A model generated the notes under the pieces. The model made no database searches, was not told the DNA's origin, and was given only the letters and a program-made list of their open reading frames with translations. From the NCBI RefSeq assembly GCF_030867145.1, contig NC_134442.1:7145001-7209000 (forward strand): DNA of 64,000 nt, given 5' to 3'. Position numbers and translations under genes: made by a program. This stretch comes from Opisthocomus hoazin (lineage: Eukaryota; Chordata; Aves; Opisthocomiformes; Opisthocomidae). The first letter of the stretch is position 1; the number at the start of each line of letters is the position of its first letter. This document shows, piece by piece, positions 1 through 13,976 of the stretch.

Positions 1-1229
1 GAAGTGGGACAGGGAAATACGCGGCTGTGGGCAAGAACAGACAGGTTGGGGCCCCAAAAATGAGGATTTTGGCCCTGAAAATGAGGCTTTGCAGGTGAGG
101 ACTCTGGACTGAGGCACAGGGAACCTTCCCCCGGCTCAGGGCAAGGCTGCGCCAGCCCAGAGCACGCAGGAGGTGGCCACCTCTGCACCGCGGCACGAGT
201 GGCGACTCGCCGGCTTGGCAGGGCGCGGGGCCTTTCCATGCCCGGGGGTGTCTGGGGAGGGGGCAGGCTGCCTAAAGCGTCTCCCCTCCTCCTCCCCTCC
301 AGGTCTCTGTGCTCCAGCGGGGCAGCTGGGGCTCTGCTGTAAGGACACCCGGGGTCAGCATGCGCTGTGCTGCCTTGGGCTGCTGGGAAGGGATGGCATT
401 GGGATGCTCCCCGGGCAACCCTGCTTCCCCCGGGGGCTGCCATTTCCCTTTTTCCCACCCAGCTGCCAGGCAGCCATGCTGCTGTCGGAGGGGCAGGCTC
501 TGCTCCAGGCCCCGGCTGGGGTGAGGCTGACACTGCCCTACCAAAGCCCTCCTGCTACACAGCTGTGGGATTCTGGGAGAAGGTGAGCACACAGGGTGTG
601 TGCAAAGCAGTAACATTTGAGCACCTGCTTCTTGTCAGCATCCACACCTTCCCGAGCTCACACTCCTTCTGTCTCCTCCTCTGGTGATATTTCCACATTT
701 CTTCTCTCAGTCTAGGTTTCTCCTGGAGAAGAGAGGTTGTACAATATGTTGGAAATACCTGTGGTCGCGCCACCCCTACACAAAGAAAAACTTTTTCTTC
801 ACGATTCAGGAGCTTAGCCCAGACGTATCAAGCACATTACCCAGGACTAGGAGCCAGGAGATTCCAGAAGCTGAGTTTCAGCTCTAGAGAAGAGTTGTTT
901 TGTGATCTGGGATGACCCCACCTTCCTCCATCACTTTCTCTGTTGGCCAAATGACCAGTGAAACGCCGGCCTGCCTGAGGTGAAGCTGAAGGACTTGTTT
1001 CTCTTGGTAAGGGCTTGGGCTGGCAGAAGTCACTCTGTGCCTGCCAAACAAGTCCCTTTTGGGAACTCACCTCTTGCAGTCGTGGAACCCCAGCCACTGA
1101 CGTAGCAGCTTCTCAGCTGCGACACTCTCAGCCAGGCGTCGGGCACACAGGCAAGCTGCACGTAGTAGCCGCACTGGACAGGCTGGTCCAATTCCAGCAA
1201 GGCAATGTCGTTCCTGTTCGTGATGTTGT
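1..1229. repeat. Tail of a unit left of the window
   Basis: Matches 9543-10771 base for base apart from isolated differences. It starts with the last remnants of the ~21 bp repeat (to about 115), then GC-rich spacer without a gene I recognise, and ends with truncated acrosin exon 3. It shows that the array continues to the left. Confidence 0.95.
1071..1229 (-). pseudogene. Truncated acrosin exon 3 at unit junction
   Basis: 159 bp matching the 3' part of exon 3 (compare 3126-3284), same strand as the gene, reading ...NRNDIALLELDQPVQCGYYVQL... to SGWGSTTAR. It includes the catalytic Asp codon and keeps an intact GTGAGT donor, plus 17-18 bp of the following intron (from 1053). At its other edge it stops abruptly at 1229 and is joined to CCCCAGAATGACC. 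It lies downstream of the acrosin copy in the next unit and so marks a tandem-duplication breakpoint. Confidence 0.9.
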
Positions 1230-1826
1230 CCCCAGAATGACCCCAGCTCTTCCTTCAGATATTGCTGAAGTCTGGCCACCTCTCACACCATTCCCCCTTA
1301 ACTTCTGGTGACATCTGGCTCTTCCTCATGGCACTGTAACTCCTGCCAGCTTTCTTTCATATTTCCAATTAGCAGATGCTTCAACCAGGTCCTAATCATC
1401 ATCCCCAGAGTTGTCTGCACGCCACATCATTATTTTGCGTCCTCTTTCTAGCCTCAATGTGCCAGTCTTCTTCATGCCACGGTGGCTCTGAGCACGCTCC
1501 TGTCTGACCAGGCATGGTGCCAGCCCTGCTGAGCGACTCTTGCCCTTTGTGCCCTCCTTGACTGCCTGCAGCCTCATTTTGCCGGGCGTGGAAATGCTTG
1601 CCTTGCGCACGAGAGTGAATTGGACTCAGGCACGGTTAACTGTGAAACCTGGCAACTTTATTCCAAGAACTAAGTCAGCTTCAGCATTTGTGTGCACGGG
1701 GAGGAGAGCGGGCAGCACAGAGCAGGCCTTTGATGCCGAGGCTGCCTTTGGAGCAGCAGGCATTGCCCCAGAAGGAAATCATCATGGTCCAGTGCAGCCT
1801 GCGCTGGTTCCTGTTGATCCTGCTCC

Positions 1827-3925
<2,099 letters not shown>

Positions 3926-4187
3926 CTGTAAGCAGAAACTGATGAATGTCCTGCTCGGTGGCTTGCTGCTGTTCAGGCTGCAGGTCAGCCCCCTTCCCCC
4001 CCACCAGGCGCTGCATGGACAGCAGGGCCGCGGAACCCTGTGGGGCATGCGTCCATCTACCCCTGTTTGTGCTTGAGCCCCGTAGGCGAGTTGTGCCAGC
4101 GGCCTGGCTGCTGGCAAGGAACTGAGGCTCCCACATGGCGTTTGGGAAGCTTTGGTGTGGCACAGATGGAGCACGCTCCACGCTGGC

Positions 4188-4228
4188 TCTGTCATTGCCA
4201 AGGGACGGGGTGGGGGTGGCGCTTGGTC
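4188..4228 (+). repeat. 41 bp inverted repeat, arm 1 (unit 1)
   Basis: Exact reverse complement of 8099-8139, about 3.9 kb away. It sits exactly at the join between the acrosin upstream sequence and the AT-rich leader of the TOPORS-like fragment, like a templated filler at a rearrangement junction. Other copies: 13730-13770, 23408-23448, 33222-33262, 50438-50478. Confidence 0.9.
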
Positions 4229-4434
4229 ATTCTCGAGTGTTTAGTTTTCTAAGGTATTTTGTTTTCTAATATGTTGCATGTAGATTACTGTATGTAGAGT
4301 ATGCACTGCTCTGTACAGTACGTATTGTGTAGTTTTTATTGTTTTGCAGCCATTGTGGGTATTGTGGGTATGGTAGGTATGGGACTGCGCTATACAGTTT
4401 ATTATTGTCTGTATTATATTGTGCCCCGAACGGG

Positions 4435-4984
4435 ATGGACCTTTTCCAGAACCACCCAATGCTCCTGCAGACCCTGCAGCCCTGGGTCCAGCAGGAGCTG
4501 GAGCAGATCTTTGACAACAGGGGGTTGGAGTCAGCCATGGTGGAAGACACCATCATGGCCATGTTGACCAAGATGCCCCCGACCCCGCTGCCTCCTGAGG
4601 AGGGTCTCTGCCTCCCCCGGCAGCCCTGCGAGATCCGGCACGGACGAGCTCCTCGGCACCTCATGCGCCGCTGTTGGTGGGCACCTGGCAGCTGCCCCGC
4701 TGCTCCCGCTGCCATCCCCACGGAGCAAGAAGAGCCCCAGGAGGAGCCTGGGGAGGCTGTGCCCAGGCCCTCCACTACCAGCTGGGGCAGGGAACGCCCC
4801 CGGGGGGCCACGGTCACCCCCAAAGAGGAGCACCAGCAGCTCCGAGGACTCTCCAGCCAACAAGAGGCCAGCACCACACCAGGGACCCTGGAGGGGCCCT
4901 CGCCAGACGGCCGAACCAGGACTGGGCCACCAGCTGCAGCACACGCTGGCCCTCAAGGGCTCCCAGATCCCATTAGCCAAATAA
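4435..4984 (+). CDS. TOPORS-like gene fragment, unit 1
   Basis: Faces away from acrosin copy 1. The ATG at 4435 has a good context (gggATGG). The first 45 residues, from MDLFQNHPMLLQTLQPW through QQELEQIF to VEDTIMAML, resemble the helical segment after the RING finger of TOPORS E3 ligases (pattern F..NP..L..L.PW...EL..LF...G......V...IM). No RING finger is seen, so at most a piece of the family protein is present. In this copy a base change turns the stop found in the other units into Arg, so this frame runs to 5094 (219 codons). A different frame over the second half reads KRSTSSSEDSPANKR and ends at a TAA (4982-4984) inside the polyadenylation signal AATAAA (4980-4985), as if the real C-terminus had been in that frame and a frameshift lies between. 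The upstream 4229-4430 is AT-rich without clear coding. Family call is by eye from memory. Confidence 0.45.
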
Positions 4985-5496
4985 AAGAATCGCATGCAAA
5001 TGACAGAAAAAGTCTCAGTGTTACCAACAGCGCAGATGGCTTTGCTGTCCTCACCCTTTTTAGCTTTTCTTTTACAGGGAGGGGTGGGATGTGAACGCTG
5101 AGGGGTCCTTCTGCGCGTGCCAGGCACTATTTTGTTGTTCTCCCCCAAGGCAAGTGCTGCCCAGCTCCAGGCCTGCAGCTCTGCACTGGTCCCGGGGCAG
5201 ATGTCTCCAGCCCGGGGGTCTCCAGGGCCAGCCCGTGCCCCATCGCTCAGCACCCCACGCCTGTCCCCCTCTTCCCGCACCCTCTGCCCCCACGTCTCGG
5301 GGCGCTGCTCCCCGACCAGCCTGCACTGCTGGGCGCAGCCTCGCGACGGTGGCACCCAAAACCCTGCTCCTGCACAGAGTCACGACGTGGTGCTGCTCTC
5401 TGCACCAGCCCAGGGTCGCACCCTGCCCCAGCAGAGCCCCAACAAGTGCAGCCAGGGGAAGCGCAGAGTCCTGGCCCTGGGGAGGTCACTACCAAT
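4985..5496. other. GC-rich spacer after the TOPORS-like fragment
   Basis: No gene recognised; open frames here look like GC-driven shadows. Equivalents: 14527-15038, 24205-24716, 34019-34530, 51235-51746. Confidence 0.6.
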
Positions 5497-6330
5497 AGAG
5501 CTTTGGATCCTAAAAAGATGCTTTCTGCTCTGAAAGTGAGGGTTTAAACCCTAACAAGGGAACGGTGTGCCCTAAGAAAGTCTATGGCTAATAAAAGACA
5601 GCTTTGGACCCAAAAAAATGAGGATTTCCGCCCTGCAAATAAGGCTCTGGGATCTAAAATGGATGGAGAGTGTCTACAAATGACGCTTTGGGCCCTGCAA
5701 AGGAGGGGAACCTCTTGGTTCCTCTGTTGCCCCATAAAACGAAACACTCCAGTGCAGGCCTAGAGCTGTAAGAGGGGTTTGGCCCTAGAAGTGAGACTTT
5801 GGACTCTCCAAAAAAGAGTTTGGGCCTGAAGCATGGGGCGTTGGGACGTGAAAATAAGGCTTTGGAAATGAAAATGAGATGCTGAACCCTCAAATCAGGA
5901 CTTTTGCCCTCACATGATGTTTTGGTGCCAAAAGCTAGGGCTCTGTATGCTAAAAACAGGTCTTTGGAGCCTCCAAATGAGGCTTCGGTCATTAAACAAG
6001 TGAGGCTTTGTACCCAAAATGAGCAGTTTGGATGCTAAAATGAGGCTTTGGACCCTCCAGCTTGCCGACTGGATCCTCTAAATTAGGCTATGGATCCAGA
6101 TAATGAGGCTTTGGTGCCATGAAAGGAGACTTTAGACCCTACAAATAAGGCTTTGGACTCTAAAAAGGAGCCCTTTGACACTCAGATCAGACTTTGGGCC
6201 TTCAAGAGAATGCTTTGGTCCCTTAAAAGGAGTCTGTGAATTGTAAAAGCGAAGCTTGCAACTTATCAATGAGGGTTTGACCCTGCAAAGGAGGGTTTGG
6301 ACCCTAAAAAAAGGCTTTGTGCCCTCCAGA
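5497..6330. repeat. Degenerate ~21 bp repeat block A, unit 1
   Basis: About 40 imperfect tandem copies of a motif close to GAGGCTTTGGACCCTAAAAA. Because the average period is 21 bp, frames stay open with a seven-residue rhythm (for example SKALFS, PKLFFGESK, PKASF on the minus strand). This is satellite-like, not coding. Confidence 0.85.
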
Positions 6331-7220
6331 TGGTGCTATCACCATCGACCTCTTGTAGGACAGAAAGAGGTCTTGTGAGGCAGCAGTTGCGTCCCACTGT
6401 GCAGGCTTTGAGCCAGCCCTGGGGACTCAGCTGACCAGCAGGTTGTCACTGGAGGACACTGGGGCTGCAAGGGTACGCATTTCCCAGCCATCACTTAGCT
6501 GCAGGGAGATCTGCTTTGATGGCCCCAGGCCAGAAGGACACGCACTGCACAGGCGGGCATTCACAGAGGCGTCTCTTGGACTTGCCAGGGCAGGAATCAC
6601 CGAGGGCAGAGGACAACAGCCCAAGAGCAGGGAAGTGCTGGCCTGTTTTTCAAGCCAAGGCGGCAAATTCACCTGCAGGGGCTCTCCTGAGCAGCGGCAC
6701 AAGTGCCAGCTGGCTGAAAGCATGCACAGCTCGCTCAAGGGCTGGGCTGAGTGCTTCGTGCCCCACTAACGCAGGGCAAAAACAAAGCGTGCTCACCTCG
6801 CCTGAACGAGCGGCTGCAGAGCTGTCACTCTCCGGGTCCAGGCGGGATCTCCACGTGTGCCCTGGGACACCCACGGGTGCGTACGCTGGAGCCGCACACT
6901 TCCCATGCCTGGTGACGGAGGGCTCCACGCACGCCGGAGGAGCTGGAGAGCAGCAAGGCAGACGCTCAGTGCCCTCAGCACCAGGGCCGAGCCCTGCTCT
7001 CGCAGCAGGACGGGGCAGAGCCATCTCCCCGTTCCCCTGGGCAGCTGTCCCCAGCGCTCCACAGGAAAACTGCCAGGGCGGTGTGTTAGGGGTTGGAAGG
7101 GACCTCTGTGGGTCATCGCGTGGGCAGCGGCGTGCAGAGCAACGGCGGGCTGAGGGCAGCCGAGGCGGGAGAGCAGCCTTGCGCTCAGTGGGACCAGGCT
7201 GCTCTCTGCTCTGCCACCAA
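6331..7220. other. Non-repetitive island between repeat blocks A and B
   Basis: About 890 bp without the 21 bp motif. Frames are open on both strands (for example 6427-6738 minus, 6516-7226 plus), but none matches a family I know. It ends with a CR1 scrap at 7089-7117. Equivalents: 15873-16762, 25551-26440, 35365-36254, 52581-53470. Confidence 0.6.
7089..7117 (-). mobile_element. CR1 LINE 3'-end scrap, unit 1
   Basis: 29 bp, GGGGTTGGAAGGGACCTCTG followed by TGGGTCATC, the reverse complement of the conserved CR1 3' end, without the octamer tail. Equivalents: 16631-16659, 26309-26337, 36123-36151, 53339-53367. Confidence 0.7.
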
Positions 7221-8098
7221 AGCTAAGACTTTGGAAAGTCAAAATGATGCTTTGGATGCTAGAAATATAGCTCTGGAGCCTAAAAAGAGGCTTTCTGCCT
7301 CCAAAATGAGAGTTAGGACCCTCAAAATGGAACTGTGGGCCCTAAAAGAAGGTTGTGAGTGATAAAAGACAGGTTTGGATCCCATAAACGAGGGCTTCAG
7401 CCCTGAAAATGGGGCTCTGGGCACTCCAAAGGATAGGCTAGATGCTACAAGGGACGCTTTAGACCCTGAAAAGGAGGGGAACGACTTGGTTCCTCCATGG
7501 CCTCCAGAAATGGAGATTTCGTCCCAAATAGAGGGCTCTGGGCACTTCCAGTGGAGGCTTTCAGGTGTAAAAGAGGGCTTGGGACCCTTCAAAGTAGAGT
7601 TTAGACCCGCCAAAGGATGGCTTGGGGCTTAAGAATGCAACATTGGGCCCTGAAAATGGGGCTTTGGAAATTACATTGAGGCATTGAACCCTGAACTTCT
7701 GATGGTTTTAAGCCCTGAAGTGATGCTTTGGGTTTGAAAATCAGGGCTTTGTACTGTTGAAATGGGATTTTAGACCGTCAGAATGAAGCTTGGGACATCA
7801 AACAAACAAGGCTTCTAAGTCTAAAGGAGCAGTTTTGATTCTACATGGAGGCTTTGGCTCCTGAAAGCAGGGTTTTGAAGATAAAGATGAGGGTTGAGAC
7901 CTCAAATGGAGACTTTGGACCCTATAAACAATGCTTTGGACTCTGAAAAGGAGGCTCTGCACCTTCAAAATGATGCTATGAGCCCTGGGTTTGGAACTTA
8001 GAAATGAGGGTTTGTACCCTAAAAAGGAGGCTTTGGGTCCTAAAAAGAAGGCATTAAAACCTACAATAAAAGTTTGGACACTAAAGATGAGTCCTGGA
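7221..8098. repeat. Degenerate ~21 bp repeat block B, unit 1
   Basis: Same motif family as block A (TTTGGACCCTxxAAATGAGG), same orientation, separated from it by 890 bp. A last remnant of the motif also occurs at about 9593-9640 and 1-115, so the array was once longer and has been interrupted. Confidence 0.85.
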
Positions 8099-8139
8099 GA
8101 CCAAGCGCCACCCCCACCCCGTCCCTTGGCAATGACAGA
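8099..8139 (-). repeat. 41 bp inverted repeat, arm 2 (unit 1)
   Basis: Reverse complement of 4188-4228. Here it continues into the donor GTGAGT of the possible minus-strand exon at 8145-8315, so this is probably the source and arm 1 the copy. Others: 17642-17682, 27319-27359, 37133-37173, 54350-54390. Confidence 0.9.
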
Positions 8140-8144
8140 CTCAC

Positions 8145-8315
8145 AGCTGAGGATGGTGGCCCTCTTGCAGGGGCGGGCGCTGGCGGCGGCGGGGCAGAGA
8201 GCGGTGCAGAGGAGGTGCAGGCGGCCTCGCTGTCGCAGCCCTCGTGGAGGCAGCGGCAGGTCTGGCCCCGTCTCAGCAGGGCGGGCAGCGTCAGGAAGGA
8301 GATGATGTGCAGGAG
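8145..8315 (-). other. Possible minus-strand exon, Cys-rich (unit 1)
   Basis: 171 bp with a good acceptor (CCCATCCCCACAG) and donor (GTGAGT), open for 57 codons. It begins LLHIISFLTLPALL, then QTCRCLHEGCDSEAACTSS and a Pro/Ala-rich end. The hydrophobic stretch followed by CxCx4Cx5C recalls the start of three-finger ectodomains (Ly6/uPAR or TGF-beta type I receptor), but I do not recognise the gene and see no convincing partner exons. Copies at 17688-17858, 27365-27535, 37179-37349 and 54396-54566 are open as well. It may be a leftover exon of a neighbour caught in the duplication, or chance in GC-rich DNA. Confidence 0.25.
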
Positions 8316-8804
8316 CTGTGGGGATGGGGGAGAGCATCAGCCCTGGGACGCCCCTGCTTCGGGGGGCAGACCCCAGCCCCACATCCCCCCCGTCCTCGCC
8401 ACCTCAGGGCAGACACTGGACGGCAGCCACGTCCTGCCCCTCCTCACCACCCTGCAGGCTGCTGCGGGGTCGCTGGGGCTGCGCGGAGGGGATGTGGGGG
8501 AGCCGATGGCCCCAGGGCAAGCATCACCCCCACCCAGCCTTGTCCACCCCACCGCCACCCCGGCGGCCTCACCATCATGGAGACGGGGGGTTCCAGAACA
8601 CGGGGACAGCTGGGGGGTGCAGAGGAGACAGAGAGGAGCGCTGCAAGGGGGGAGGAGGGGCCCTGGGCCTGGTCCAGGGCTGCTCGGCCTCGGGGAAGGC
8701 CCCACAGGAGCCATGGTGAAGCTGGGCCTGGCTGCAATCGGGGCCCGCCTCCTTCCCATGTAGTCTTGGCCGGCAGAGGTCGGGAGGGCTGTCAGTCTCC
8801 TCCC
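8316..8804. other. GC-rich segment before the VNTR
   Basis: Open frames on both strands, but no family recognised. Equivalents: 17859-18347, 27536-28025, 37350-37839, 54567-55055. Confidence 0.5.
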
Positions 8805-9076
8805 CTGAGGTGCTGCTGCCTCTGATTGGCCCCCTTGTGGTCAGGCTGCTGGGTTACAGTGCCTGCCCTTCACCTGAGGGAATGACCTGCCATTGGCTGC
8901 CAGGGCTGTCACTCTGCCCAGATGCAATGCCCACCCGCCCCTGAGGTGCTGCTGCCTCTGATTGGACCCCAGGTGGTCAGGCTGCTGGGCTGCAGTGCCT
9001 GCCCTTCACCTGAAGTGATGACCTGCCATTGGCTGACAGTGCTGTCACTCTGCCCAGATGCAGTGCCCACCCTCCC
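8805..9076. repeat. 136 bp VNTR, 2 monomers (unit 1)
   Basis: Monomers start CTGAGGTGCTGCTGCCTCTG at 8805 and 8941, followed by a partial one at 9077. Each monomer holds two ATTGG motifs (GATTGG and CATTGGC), i.e. inverted CCAAT boxes; on the minus strand the first reads CCAATCAG, the preferred NF-Y form. Confidence 0.92.
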
Positions 9077-10594
9077 CTGAGGTGCTGCTCTCCGCTATTG
9101 GCTGCCTGAGGGGCCGCTCTCCCCTCCGCCGGTGCCTGCCCTGCTCCCAGGCGATGTGGTGATGAACTCCACAGGGTGGGCTGGGTGCTCGCGGTGACCC
9201 TGTGGGCACGGCAGAGCAGGGAGCTTCCGCTGGGGAGGCAGTGGCAGCCATCGCCCCGTCCAACCGCCCGCCCTGCAGGGCTGGCCCGGCCTGACAGCAG
9301 AGCGTGGAGGGCACTGCCCAAAGGGCTCCTGGGCACGGACAGGCCGGGGGCACCGACCGCCTCTCAGGCAGCCTGTCCCAGCGCCCGGCCGCCCTCTCGG
9401 TGCAGAAACGGATCCTTGAGCCCAGCTGAACCTGCCCTGACGCAGCTCTGAGCCGTTCCCACGCATCCTGTCCCTGGACCCCAGCAGCAGAGCTCAGCAC
9501 CTCCCTCTCACGTCCCCTCCTGGGGAAGCTGTGGAGAGCGGTGAAGTGGGACAGGGAAATACGCGGCTGTGGGCAAGAACAGACAGGTTGGGGCCCCAAA
9601 AATGAGGATTTTGGCCCGGAAAATGAGGCTTTGCAGGTGAGGACTCTGGACTGAGGCACAGGGAACCTTCCCCCGGCTCAGGGCAAGGCTGCGCCAGCCC
9701 AGAGCACGCAGGAGGTGGCCACCTCTGCACCGCGGCACGAGTGGCGACTCGCCGGCTTGGCAGGGCGCGGGGCCTTTCCATGCCCGGGGGTGTCTGGGGA
9801 GGGGGCAGGCTGCCTAAAGCGTCTCCCCTCCTCCTCCCCTCCAGGTCTCTGTGCTCCAGCGGGGCAGCTGGGGCTCTGCTGTAAGGACACCCGGGGTCAG
9901 CATGCGCTGTGCTGCCTTGGGCTGCTGGGAAGGGATGGCATTGGGATGCTCCCCGGGCAACCCTGCTTCCCCCGGGGGCTGCCATTTCCCTTTTTCCCAC
10001 CCAGCTGCCAGGCAGCCATGCTGCTGTCGGAGGGGCAGGCTCTGCTCCAGGCCCCGGCTGGGGTGAGGCTGACACTGCCCTACCAAAGCCCTCCTGCTAC
10101 ACAGCTGTGGGATTCTGGGAGAAGGTGAGCACACAGGGTGTGTGCAAAGCAGTAACATTTGAGCACCTGCTTCTTGTCAGCATCCACACCTTCCCGAGCT
10201 CACACTCCTTCTGTCTCCTCCTCTGGTGATATTTCCACATTTCTTCTCTCAGTCTAGGTTTCTCCTGGAGAAGAGAGGTTGTACAATATGTTGGAAATAC
10301 CTGTGGTCGCGCCACCCCTACACAAAGAAAAACTTTTTCTTCACGATTCAGGAGCTTAGCCCAGACGTATCAAGCACATTACCCAGGACTAGGAGCCAGG
10401 AGATTCCAGAAGCTGAGTTTCAGCTCTAGAGAAGAGTTGTTTTGTGATCTGGGATGACCCCACCTTCCTCCATCACTTTCTCTGTTGGCCAAATGACCAG
10501 TGAAACGCCGGCCTGCCTGAGGTGAAGCTGAAGGACTTGTTTCTCTTGGTAAGGGCTTGGGCTGGCAGAAGTCACTCTGTGCCTGCCAAACAAG
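9077..10594. other. GC-rich spacer between VNTR and truncated exon 3
   Basis: About 1.5 kb without a recognised gene. Around 10008-10125 a splice-like acceptor (TTTTTCCCACCCAG) precedes an open stretch reading MLLSEGQALLQAPAG and ending at a GTGAGC donor on the plus strand, which may be chance. Equivalents: 18755-20272, 28570-30087, 38248-46159 (with the retrovirus) and 55600-57117. Confidence 0.5.
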
Positions 10595-10612
10595 TCCCTT
10601 TTGGGAACTCAC

Positions 10613-10771
10613 CTCTTGCAGTCGTGGAACCCCAGCCACTGACGTAGCAGCTTCTCAGCTGCGACACTCTCAGCCAGGCGTCGGGCACACAGGCAAGCTG
10701 CACGTAGTAGCCGCACTGGACAGGCTGGTCCAATTCCAGCAAGGCAATGTCGTTCCTGTTCGTGATGTTGT
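10613..10771 (-). pseudogene. Truncated acrosin exon 3, junction of units 1 and 2
   Basis: Same 159 bp fragment with intact donor and same breakpoint as at 1071-1229. Confidence 0.9.
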
Positions 10772-11368
10772 CCCCAGAATGACCCCAGCTCTTCCTTCAG
10801 ATATTGCTGAAGTCTGGCCACCTCTCACACCATTCCCCCTTAACTTCTGGTGACATCTGGCTCTTCCTCATGGCACTGTAACTCCTGCCAGCTTTCTTTC
10901 ATATTTCCAATTAGCAGATGCTTCAACCAGGTCCTAATCATCATCCCCAGAGTTGTCTGCACGCCACATCATTATTTTGCGTCCTCTTTCTAGCCTCAAT
11001 GTGCCAGTCTTCTTCATGCCACGGTGGCTCTGAGCACGCTCCTGTCTGACCAGGCATGGTGCCAGCCCTGCTGAGCGACTCTTGCCCTTTGTGCCCTCCT
11101 TGACTGCCTGCAGCCTCATTTTGCCGGGCGTGGAAATGCTTGCCTTGCGCACGAGAGTGAATTGGACTCAGGCACGGTTAACTGTGAAACCTGGCAACTT
11201 TATTCCAAGAACTAAGTCAGCTTCAGCATTTGTGTGCACGGGGAGGAGAGCGGGCAGCACAGAGCAGGCCTTTGATGCCGAGGCTGCCTTTGGAGCAGCA
11301 GGCATTGCCCCAGAAGGAAATCATCATGGTCCAGTGCAGCCTGCGCTGGTTCCTGTTGATCCTGCTCC

Positions 11369-13467
<2,099 letters not shown>

Positions 13468-13976
13468 CTGTAAGCAGAAACTGATGAATGTCCTGCTCGG
13501 TGGCTTGCTGCTGTTCAGGCTGCAGGTCAGCCCCCTTCCCCCCCACCAGGCGCTGCATGGACAGCAGGGCCGCGGAACCCTGTGGGGCATGCGTCCATCT
13601 ACCCCTGTTTGTGCTTGAGCCCCGTAGGCGAGTTGTGCCAGCGGCCTGGCTGCTGGCAAGGAACTGAGGCTCCCACATGGCGTTTGGGAAGCTTTGGTGT
13701 GGCACAGATGGAGCACGCTCCACGCTGGCTCTGTCATTGCCAAGGGACGGGGTGGGGGTGGCGCTTGGTCATTCTCGAGTGTTTAGTTTTCTAAGGTATT
13801 TTGTTTTATAATATGTTGCATGTAGATTACTGTATGTAGAGTATGCACTGCTCTGTACAGTACGTATTGTGTAGTTTTTATTGTTTTGCAGCCATTGTGG
13901 GTATTGTGGGTATGGTAGGTATGGGACTGCGCTATACAGTTTATTATTGTCTGTATTATATTGTGCCCCGAACGGG

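Noticed and set aside
173-586. 137-codon plus-strand frame in the GC-rich spacer, repeated in each unit
   Set aside because: No recognised family, starts within low-complexity GC-rich sequence, and overlaps equally long frames on the other strand.
4418-4434. GCCCCGAACGGGA before the TOPORS-like ATG resembles a retroviral primer binding site
   Set aside because: No LTR or target duplication around it, and the upstream AT-rich DNA lacks LTR signals, so chance is more likely.
4531-5355. 274-codon minus-strand frame opposite the TOPORS-like fragment, seen in all units (313 codons in unit 4)
   Set aside because: Composition follows GC-rich DNA, no family resemblance, it crosses the poly(A) end of the opposite gene and is antisense to the more plausible frame.
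5497-8098. Regular repeats resembling a CRISPR array
   Set aside because: Repeats are degenerate, directly adjacent without unique spacers, and the DNA is vertebrate.
7798-8382. 194-codon minus-strand frame running into repeat block B
   Set aside because: Most of it is the 21 bp repeat translated; the repeat period keeps it open.
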